Of a DNA stretch of 36,571 bases, positions 30,795 to 36,571 are shown one piece after another. Location: the NCBI GenBank assembly GCA_045632265.1, contig JAZQWG010000035.1:1-36571 (forward strand). The letters are read 5' to 3'. The stretch's first letter is position 1. The number at the start of each line of letters is the position of its first letter. The notes under the pieces are model-generated. The model made no database searches and was not told where the DNA came from. It saw nothing but the letters and a program-made list of their open reading frames with translations. The translations under genes and the position numbers were made by a program. The DNA is from Scatosoma sp045632265 (GTDB lineage: Bacteria; Bacillota; Clostridia; Christensenellales; Borkfalkiaceae).

Positions 30795-31745
30795 TCACGC
30801 AAAAAGACTTGTTATCCACGTCAAAACGCACACAAAAATACCGACGGAAGCAAAGATAAAAAAGTTCTTTCTCTCGCTCTTTTTTTCGGTTTCTTCTCTT
30901 TCCATTTTCGGCTTTTTATCGAACACGAAAAGATAGGCAAGCGTGCCCACCAAGCAAAGGGAAGACACAATCATAAGCGGCAAGTACACGCCAAAAGGAA
31001 GCGCTTGCACGTTGCATTTATACAAGATTAAAATGTAGGCGTTGTTGAGAAAATGCGCCACAATCGTAGGCAACACGCTGCCCGCTTTTATCGCAAGCAA
31101 AGCGTACGCCACGCCGCAACAAAATTGATATGCCGTTTGCACGGGATTTTGATGATACAACGAAAAGAGCGCACCGCAAACGAACACGGCGGCAAGGGTG
31201 GAAAAACCCGATTTCAAGCCGTCTAAAACAACCCCTCTAAAAAGCATTTCTTCCGCTACGGGCGCCATAATTCCCACGACGAGAAATACGCCCACAAAAC
31301 CAAAGCCTTCTATGCTGGGCAAAACTACGTCCCCGCCCTTATAGCCGAATTTTTGTAAAAATTCCACGAATAAACCGTTCAATTCCGACAAGCAAAGCAA
31401 GCCGATTTGCAAGACTATTGCCAAAATAAAATACTTATAATGGCACTTTTGCGCTTGCACCGCTTGTCTTATCGGCGTTTTGTTATAGCGCAAATAACAG
31501 CCCACAATCAAAACGGACGACACGGGGGGCACGATATAGCAAAAATACAAATACCACTGCGTATTTTCATACCCCGTTTGCATTAGCCCGAAAATTGCCA
31601 TAACAATCATAAGGATAAAGAGCAAAATCGTGCCAAGCGTGGTGGCAAGGGTAAAGGAAAGCCCTGCGCCTTTCCCCCTTGTCGGCGTACCGAAAAGAGG
31701 CGGCTTTTTATTGTTTGCTTGTTTGTTTACAAAATTGTTTTCCAT
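30795..31745 (-). CDS. CPBP-family intramembrane metalloprotease
   Basis: A 316-residue polytopic membrane protein with about eight hydrophobic segments. The CPBP (Abi/CAAX) motifs are AEEMLFRGVVLDGL (EExxxR), FSLYHQNP (His) and VAHFLNNAYI (HxxxN). Family members include CAAX proteases, bacteriocin-immunity proteins and scaffold proteins; which applies here is unknown. It leads the operon with rlmH, the M14 peptidase and tadA. No ribosome site is seen before its ATG and the -10 box lies only six bases upstream, so the message may be leaderless. Confidence 0.9.
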   Translation of the reverse strand: MENNFVNKQANNKKPPLFGTPTRGKGAGLSFTLATTLGTILLFILMIVMAIFGLMQTGYENTQWYLYFCYIVPPVSSVLIVGCYLRYNKTPIRQAVQAQKCHYKYFILAIVLQIGLLCLSELNGLFVEFLQKFGYKGGDVVLPSIEGFGFVGVFLVVGIMAPVAEEMLFRGVVLDGLKSGFSTLAAVFVCGALFSLYHQNPVQTAYQFCCGVAYALLAIKAGSVLPTIVAHFLNNAYILILYKCNVQALPFGVYLPLMIVSSLCLVGTLAYLFVFDKKPKMEREETEKKSERKNFFIFASVGIFVCVLTWITSLFA

Positions 31746-31751
31746 AACTCT

Positions 31752-31779
31752 ATTATATCAAATTTTTGTCAAATTGCAA
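31752..31779 (-). promoter_or_regulatory. Promoter of the CPBP-rlmH-M14-tadA operon
   Basis: Minus strand TTGCAA (31774-31779), 16-bp spacer, TATAAT (31752-31757). Expected start of transcription is about at the ATG (31745). Confidence 0.7.
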
Positions 31780-31782
31780 ACG

Positions 31783-31821
31783 AAAAACGGACGAAGAAAG
31801 AAAAATTCCTTACGTCCGTTT
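31783..31821 (-). terminator. Terminator of the spoIIA operon
   Basis: AAACGGACG 31785-31793 with CGTCCGTTT 31813-31821, immediately after the sigF stop, then TTC-rich sequence on the minus strand. Confidence 0.75.
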
Positions 31822-31822
31822 A

Positions 31823-32548
31823 TCAACCGATAAGTTTGCTTCTAAATTCTTGGATAATTTTATTCTCGATACGGGAAACTTGCACTTGGCTAACCCCTAT
31901 CGTCTTTGCCACTTCACTTTGCGTCATGTCCCGAAAATAGCGCAAAACGATGATTTTTCGCTCCCTTTCTGGCAACGCTTCTATCGCCCCTTTAAGCAAC
32001 ATTTTGTCCAGCATCTCGTCCGTTTCGTCGCGAGTGGCAAGCGTTTCAATCAGCTCCCTTTCCTTGCCGTCTTTATATTCGCTGCCGCTTTGCAAGGATA
32101 GGGGCATTTTGGACGAGCCCATGATAAACACCGTTTCCGCTTCGTCCAAGGAAAATTGAGCCGCTATCTCCCCAACCGTAGGTTGTTTCCCACTTTTCGC
32201 CACGTATTCTTCTATAAAAAGATTGATATTTTTCGCCGTTTGTTTCATGCTGCGGGAAACTTTCAGCGTGCCGTCGTCCCGCATAAAACGCTTAATTTCG
32301 CCCGCAATCATCGGCACGGCGTAGGTGGAAAACTTTACGCCAAAACGCTCGTCAAAGCCTGCAATCGCCTTGAGAAAACCCATGCAAGCAATTTGGAACA
32401 AATCGTCGTAATCCACCCCCTTGCCCAAGTACCTTTTGACGATACATTTAACAAGCGAAACATTGTGTTCTATCAGCTGTTCTTTGGCAAGGTTATCCCC
32501 CGTTTTCGCCAAGCGGATATATTCAATTGTGCTGTTTTCGTCAAGCAT
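31823..32548 (-). CDS. sigF: Sporulation sigma factor F
   Basis: A 241-residue sigma-70-type factor, the first forespore-specific sigma factor. Region 2 includes VDYDDLFQIACMGFLKAIAGFD and FSTYAVPMIAGEIKRFMRDDG; region 4 is LPERERKIIVLRYFRDMTQSEVAKTIGVSQVQVSRIE. Its place after spoIIAA and spoIIAB makes SigF, not SigG, the call. The start overlaps the end of spoIIAB by eight bases, and AAAGGG lies before the ATG. It is held inactive by SpoIIAB until septation. Confidence 0.97.
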   Translation of the reverse strand: MLDENSTIEYIRLAKTGDNLAKEQLIEHNVSLVKCIVKRYLGKGVDYDDLFQIACMGFLKAIAGFDERFGVKFSTYAVPMIAGEIKRFMRDDGTLKVSRSMKQTAKNINLFIEEYVAKSGKQPTVGEIAAQFSLDEAETVFIMGSSKMPLSLQSGSEYKDGKERELIETLATRDETDEMLDKMLLKGAIEALPERERKIIVLRYFRDMTQSEVAKTIGVSQVQVSRIENKIIQEFRSKLIG

Positions 32549-32993
32549 CTACCCTTTCCCTTGTCCTATCCATGCCTATCCGTTTCATCATCGCAACGCG
32601 CGTGCCCTTCCCCTTTACGCTTTGCAAGGAAAACCCGTCCATGAACGTTTGCATAATCGTAAATCCCATGCCCGAGCGTTCTTCCCCCGAAAGGGTGGTG
32701 TAAAAGGGTGTTTGCGCCCTTTCCACGTCTTCAATCCCGCAACCGTAATCGGTGATTTCGATATGTAGTTCTTCGCTTAAAATTCGGCACTCGATGACGA
32801 TTTTTCTATCGCTTTCCCCTTGCGTATAGGCGTGGACAACGCTGTTGGTCACCGCTTCACTAACCGCCGTTTTAATATCCGAAAGTTCGCTTAAGGTGGG
32901 GTGTAAAGGCAGAGCAAACGCCGCAACTGCGCTACGCGCAAAGCTTTCGTTTTCCCCTTTTGCCGCTATTTCTAATTTCATATAATTATCCAT
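32541..32993 (-). CDS. spoIIAB: Anti-sigma F factor and SpoIIAA kinase
   Basis: A 150-residue GHKL-fold protein that binds SigF and phosphorylates SpoIIAA. Visible ATP-site motifs: SEAVTNSVVHAY (N box), ITDYGCGIED (G1), GMGFTIMQTFMDG and GKGTRV (G2). Normal length. GGGAG lies eight bases before the ATG. It sits 15 bases after spoIIAA. Confidence 0.97.
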   Translation of the reverse strand: MDNYMKLEIAAKGENESFARSAVAAFALPLHPTLSELSDIKTAVSEAVTNSVVHAYTQGESDRKIVIECRILSEELHIEITDYGCGIEDVERAQTPFYTTLSGEERSGMGFTIMQTFMDGFSLQSVKGKGTRVAMMKRIGMDRTRERVDA

Positions 32994-33008
32994 TTTCTTT
33001 TCTCCCTA

Positions 33009-33317
33009 TCAAATCTTGGGCATGAGCGAATACACGCCGCTCATCGATAAAATTTTATCCGTCGCAAGCGAAGGGTTGGTCAAATAGGTCGCCACGCCGA
33101 ATTGCCGAAACTTTTTATATCGTCCTATCAAAAAGCCTATCCCCGTCGAATCCATAAACGACACGTCGCTTAAATCGAGCACCGCTTTCTCACCGCAAAG
33201 ATATTCTTCCGCAATCTTGTCCGCTTCCTTTCTTGCACGAATCGCCGAATGTTCGTCCAGCTCCCCACGCAAACGTAGATATAGCACGTTGTCACAGTAT
33301 TGAACGCAAATTTGCAT
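33009..33317 (-). CDS. spoIIAA: Anti-anti-sigma F factor
   Basis: A 102-residue STAS-domain protein that frees SigF when dephosphorylated. The phosphorylatable serine is Ser57 in MDSTGIGFLIGRY, in line with Ser58 of B. subtilis. The ATG at 33317 has GGGGAG upstream; an in-frame ATG at 33380 would add 21 residues without family support. The upstream 100 bases contain a repeated GTAGGC and a TACAAT, but no sigma-H promoter that I could place with confidence. Confidence 0.95.
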   Translation of the reverse strand: MQICVQYCDNVLYLRLRGELDEHSAIRARKEADKIAEEYLCGEKAVLDLSDVSFMDSTGIGFLIGRYKKFRQFGVATYLTNPSLATDKILSMSGVYSLMPKI

Positions 33318-33441
33318 ACTTTCTCTCCCCGAAACGATATGCCTACATTGTAGCGAACGCCTACGCACGATTTTTGACAAAAGCTGTCGAAAAAAAAGTA
33401 ATTACGGCGAAATATTTTTTGGAAATATAACGAAAAAATAC

Positions 33442-33470
33442 TTGACTTTTCTTTTGGAATAGCGTATTAT
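33442..33470 (+). promoter_or_regulatory. Promoter of the tRNA-Met/tRNA-Asp unit
   Basis: TTGACT (33442-33447), 17-bp spacer, TATTAT (33465-33470). Confidence 0.8.
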
Positions 33471-33503
33471 TATTAGGCGTTGTGTGTGCAACGGCATGAA
33501 AGC

Positions 33504-33580
33504 GGGCCTCTAGCTCAGTCGGTTAGAGCTACCGGCTCATAACCGGTTGGTCCTCGGTTCGAGTCCGAGGGGGCCCACCA
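33504..33580 (+). tRNA. tRNA with CAT anticodon (elongator Met; Ile2 not excluded)
   Basis: Acceptor GGGCCTC/GGGGCCC, D-arm with CAGTCGGTTAGAG, anticodon arm ACCGG-CTCATAA-CCGGT, T-arm CTCGG-TTCGAGT-CCGAG, encoded ACCA. The 1-72 pair is G-C and the anticodon stem lacks the three G-C pairs of initiators, so it is not tRNA-fMet. A CAT-anticodon tRNA-Ile needing lysidine is the alternative. Confidence 0.9.
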
Positions 33581-33603
33581 AAAATTGACAAAATAATATA
33601 CTT

Positions 33604-33680
33604 GGCCCAATAGCTCAGTTGGTTAGAGCGCCAGCCTGTCACGCTGGAGGTCGACGGTTCGAGCCCGTTTTGGGTCGCCA
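33604..33680 (+). tRNA. tRNA-Asp (anticodon GTC)
   Basis: Acceptor GGCCCAA/TTGGGTC, anticodon arm CCAGC-CTGTCAC-GCTGG, T-arm with GGTTCGAGCC, discriminator G and encoded CCA. It lies 23 bases after the previous tRNA, in the same unit. Confidence 0.96.
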
Positions 33681-33717
33681 AATCCCCTTTCCCTTCCTCG
33701 GGAAAGGGGATTTTTTT
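33681..33717 (+). terminator. Terminator of the tRNA-Met/tRNA-Asp unit
   Basis: A perfect 13-bp stem AATCCCCTTTCCC 33681-33693 with 33700-33712, then T residues. Confidence 0.92.
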
Positions 33718-33846
33718 GCGTTTTTTGCCTTTTCTTTGCCCTTTTGGCGCTTTTTTGCTCGTTTTTATGTCTTTCGTGTATCATAAAATAAAATTACATT
33801 TGTCATAAAATATTGTGACTTTTTTTAAAAAATCGCCCTTTTTTAT

Positions 33847-33875
33847 TTGACTTTCTTATTTCATTATTATATAAT
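33847..33875 (+). promoter_or_regulatory. Promoter of the large repeat-protein gene
   Basis: TTGACT (33847-33852), 17-bp spacer, TATAAT (33870-33875). The leader from about 33883 to 34045 holds a hairpin GATAAAGCG / CGCTTTATC (33937-33963). The stretch before it (33718-33846) is AT-rich with CATAAAATA twice and no gene. Confidence 0.8.
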
Positions 33876-34045
33876 AATATTACAATTTACGATGGGGTAA
33901 GTTGGAAACAAGCAATAAAAACAAACACCAACTAAAGATAAAGCGGCGTAAAATCGCTTTATCGTCACATTTAGATAGCAGCATAAACCACGAACTTTTA
34001 CTCAAATTATATGATAAGTCCCCTTATAGGAAAGGAGAAAACGCA

Positions 34046-36571
34046 ATGTTTGCAAAAGAATCAAAATCGGGAAAAGGCGGTATTATATTTACCCTAATCT
34101 TGGCCATCGTCATTTGCTTGACGGTGTATTTCTCGTGCTCGGGCGGTGGAAACTTCAAAACGGATACCCCGGATTTGGATACCATCGAGGGCTTGCTTAG
34201 CACCTCGCTGCCCTTGCCTAACGACGGCTCTCACCCCGATGAGCATTCCCCTAACGACAACGCTTATTACGCTTTCACCGCTATGGCGCAAGCGGACAGC
34301 TTTGAATCGTACACCGAAGGCGAAGCCATCACGAAGGTTGCGCTTGCAAACGTATCGCAAGCCGTTTCTGCACACCGTGTTGTCGTTGGAAACGAAGTGT
34401 ATAAAGAATCTATTTCCCACTCCTCTTTCAAAGGCGTGGGCATGCGTACCTTCTCGAAAGGCAACAATTACGTCGTTTGGGAAGCAAGCAGCGTAAACTC
34501 GATTGACAACGTTTCGTGGAAGAGCGAAGCAAACAAGGTGAGCAAGGAAACCTTCCTTTCCATGTTCGGTTCTGCTCCCAAAGCGTACACCGCGTATATC
34601 ATGACGGACGAAACGATTCTTTCTTCCGAATACGTAGGCGAAGAGGACGGCATTTACACCTTCCGTTATGAACTTGATACGGAAGCTTCCACCACCAAAA
34701 TCGCCATGGAAATGAGAACGATGGCTGGCACGAAATCGTTGCCGCTTTTTGAAAAAATTTCCTTGACCGTACGCATGGACGAAAACTGGCGCATCCGTCA
34801 AATCCTTACCGACTGCGTATATCAAGTGGATATGCTTGGCGGTGTCACCTGTAATGAAATTCTTACGGAAACTTTCTCCGATTACCAACAAACGGCGGCT
34901 ATCCCCAACGTAGATTTCTTGCGCTCCTATCTCGATGCGGAAGAAACGGAAGCTATCCCCGAAGAACTTTCCCCCACCGATTATCTTCTTAACGGCTTTG
35001 GCGAATATCTTACGGGCGACAAGCCTTTGAAGGTAAACCTTGCCGCTACTGGAAACGAAAATCTTCCGCTTGCATTGAACGCAAATGCGGAAATACATAT
35101 CAGCATGGACGATTTGTCCGCAATCTCCGTACGCGCCGACATTGAAAGCATTGCTTATGGCGACCTTGCTTTAAGCGATTTGTTCATCGGTTATGAAGGC
35201 GGCACCGCTTACGTGAAAGTGGGCGATTTGAAAGCATACGGCTCGATTGAAGAAATTACGGCGATTGTCAACAGACTTATCCCCTTGTTCTCTACCCCCA
35301 GCGTAGCTTCTGAAGAAAGCGCTGGCGGCTTGGGCGGACTTGATTTTGCAAGTCTTCTCTCGGGTGCAACGATTGAAAAGAGCGAAGGTATGGCAACCGT
35401 AAACTTGCCCATCGACCTTGGCGGCGTTTGTATCAACGCTTCGCTCAACTTCTTTGAAGGGGAAACGCTTGCCCTTGCAAACGCTACGGTTGAAGTTGCT
35501 GGCATCACCCTTACGATTACCCCCGACGATAACTTGGTGGTAAACGAAATCGGCGAAGGGTATAACAATATCGCTCCACTCTTTGATATTATCGATGAAA
35601 ATGGCAACTTGCCTTTGGAAATTGCTATCGGCGAAGATATCAGCGCTCTTGTAAATATGCACCTTGCCGACATGGCTATCGACGTGAACCTTGGTGCATT
35701 GCAAGCGAAGTTTGCGCAAAACACCCTTTTCGTTAAGTATGACGACATGAAAGTGAAGTTCGCCATCGACGACGTTCAAACGGTGGTTGACAAACTTGCC
35801 CCCATCGTTGGCGATTCGATAGAACTTCCCGATTTCAACGCATTGTTGCAATCGCTTGATATCACCGCTCTTCTCACGCAAGCCGTTGATTCGCTTGCTA
35901 TCGTAGAAGAAAACGGCGTGCTTTCTATCTCGACCAGCGTGGAAGGCGTACAACTTTCCATCAACTTGCTTGTCACGGATAAGGGTTATGCAATCGGCAG
36001 CATTGACGTCGCTCTTGGCGATTTCCCGATTAGCGTTTCCCCTGCAACGGAAGAAATTTCTATCATCTCCGCTGAAACGCTTGGCGAATATTACAACATC
36101 ACCACCCTTCTTAATATCATTGACGAAAACAACGAAATCAACGTTCAAGCAACGATTGGCGAAATCCCTGAACTTGGCACGTTGGTTGTTGACGTAAACA
36201 TTAACCTTGAAACGTTGACGATTCTTGCAAAGACGGGAATCTTCGGCGAAACGCTTATCGTTAAGTTTGTAGATAACGTAGTTTACGTATCGTACAAAGG
36301 TTTGAACATCAGCGCTGACGTAAACGATATCGACAGCGTAATGGATAAACTTGCGCCTATCGTTGGCGAAATTGATTTGTCCGCGTTTGAAGATATTAAC
36401 GTTGAAGAAATTATCAGCGGAATTGTTGTCACGGATAACGGCAACGGTTTGGAAATCAATGCCACCTTGTTTGGTTTGGATGCAGCTATCGTACTTGACG
36501 GCACGAACGGCGATTTGAGCCTTGCAAGCATTTCCGTTGTAATCGACGGTCTTACGGCAAGCGTTGTTCCT
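34046..36571 (+). CDS. Large exported repeat protein, 3' end beyond the window
   Basis: Open for at least 842 codons with no stop before the window edge. The N-terminus has a short charged stretch then a hydrophobic segment (about 13-31, IIFTLILAIVICLTVYF) ending in SCSGGG, a signal anchor or weak lipobox. After a 300-residue unique part, a beta-rich repeat of about 175-185 residues occurs at least three times. Repeat marks are AYVKVGDL..IVNRLIPLFS, LFVKYDDM..VVDKLAPIVGD and VYVSYKGL..VMDKLAPIVGE, with YNNIAPLFDIIDEN / YYNITTLLNIIDEN between. I do not recognise the family; a surface or adhesive protein is likely. AAAGGAG precedes the ATG. The frame is also open back to TTG 33902, adding 48 basic residues. 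Confidence 0.8.
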   Translation, partial: MFAKESKSGKGGIIFTLILAIVICLTVYFSCSGGGNFKTDTPDLDTIEGLLSTSLPLPNDGSHPDEHSPNDNAYYAFTAMAQADSFESYTEGEAITKVALANVSQAVSAHRVVVGNEVYKESISHSSFKGVGMRTFSKGNNYVVWEASSVNSIDNVSWKSEANKVSKETFLSMFGSAPKAYTAYIMTDETILSSEYVGEEDGIYTFRYELDTEASTTKIAMEMRTMAGTKSLPLFEKISLTVRMDENWRIRQILTDCVYQVDMLGGVTCNEILTETFSDYQQTAAIPNVDFLRSYLDAEETEAIPEELSPTDYLLNGFGEYLTGDKPLKVNLAATGNENLPLALNANAEIHISMDDLSAISVRADIESIAYGDLALSDLFIGYEGGTAYVKVGDLKAYGSIEEITAIVNRLIPLFSTPSVASEESAGGLGGLDFASLLSGATIEKSEGMATVNLPIDLGGVCINASLNFFEGETLALANATVEVAGITLTITPDDNLVVNEIGEGYNNIAPLFDIIDENGNLPLEIAIGEDISALVNMHLADMAIDVNLGALQAKFAQNTLFVKYDDMKVKFAIDDVQTVVDKLAPIVGDSIELPDFNALLQSLDITALLTQAVDSLAIVEENGVLSISTSVEGVQLSINLLVTDKGYAIGSIDVALGDFPISVSPATEEISIISAETLGEYYNITTLLNIIDENNEINVQATIGEIPELGTLVVDVNINLETLTILAKTGIFGETLIVKFVDNVVYVSYKGLNISADVNDIDSVMDKLAPIVGEIDLSAFEDINVEEIISGIVVTDNGNGLEINATLFGLDAAIVLDGTNGDLSLASISVVIDGLTASVVP

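Noticed and set aside
33318..33420. Sigma-H promoter for the spoIIA operon
   Set aside because: Expected from B. subtilis, but I could not place -35 and -10 elements at the right spacing; only a repeated GTAGGC and TACAAT were seen.
33504..33580. Initiator tRNA-fMet
   Set aside because: It has a G-C 1-72 pair and lacks the three consecutive G-C pairs at the base of the anticodon stem.
34094..36148. Long open frames on the minus strand opposite the repeat protein
   Set aside because: They mirror the plus-strand gene, lack ribosome sites and family motifs, and the plus frame has a promoter, RBS, anchor and clear protein repeats.

Overview
The window looks like a piece of chromosome from an anaerobic, low-to-mid GC Firmicute of the class Clostridia, probably an uncultured gut-type lineage. 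The evidence is a spoIIAA-spoIIAB-sigF sporulation operon, a trimeric NADH-linked [FeFe] hydrogenase, many Cys-lipobox lipoproteins, sigma-A promoters of TTGACA-N17-TATAAT type, and strong Gram-positive terminators. Most genes lie on the minus strand. The plus-strand genes are the left edge (to 1.8 kb), the tRNA-Met/tRNA-Asp pair, and the large repeat protein at the right edge.

Layout. 0-0.9 kb: an AT-rich, probably acquired segment with the end of a P-loop kinase and a GrpB-family gene bracketed by near-identical direct repeats. 1-4 kb: an MscS channel and a large SGNH-hydrolase lipoprotein. 4-8.3 kb: hydCBA hydrogenase operon. 8.4-15.7 kb: purC, a GH78-like glycosidase, a rhodanese, hpt with a BFD-like Fe-S protein, a CotH-like lipoprotein and an NCS2 purine permease; purine synthesis, salvage and uptake recur here. 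15.8-17.4 kb: an AT-rich cassette (HTH protein, PH-like protein, two-helix membrane protein, candidate structured RNA) bracketed by inverted copies of a short dispersed repeat. 17.4-20.1 kb: a tRNA-Glu tandem array, two secreted esterases and tRNA-Ala. 20.1-28.9 kb: a MATE transporter, a parvulin-like foldase lipoprotein, mfd, pth and prs. 28.9-31.8 kb: a compact operon of CPBP protease, rlmH, M14 carboxypeptidase and tadA. 31.8-33.4 kb: spoIIA operon. 33.5 kb to the end: tRNA-Met, tRNA-Asp and an unfinished open frame of at least 842 codons encoding a repeat-rich exported protein.

The most unusual signal is in the tRNA regions. The tRNA-Glu(CTC) gene is the last of three head-to-tail copies with a 148-bp period, apparently read from one promoter. 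The two upstream copies carry a 60-bp structured insert in the T-loop, immediately after TTCG. A tRNA-Glu 3'-end fragment (17.42 kb) and a tRNA-Ala fragment (19.8 kb) carry different but similar-looking inserts (53 and 72 bp) at the same T-loop position. The T-loop is a known crossover site for tyrosine integrases, so these may be integration scars. A family of small elements targeting the T-loop, or tRNA-derived RNAs, are the alternatives. A second candidate is a roughly 140-nt structured RNA with its own promoter and terminator (17.12-17.26 kb) inside the adjacent AT-rich cassette.
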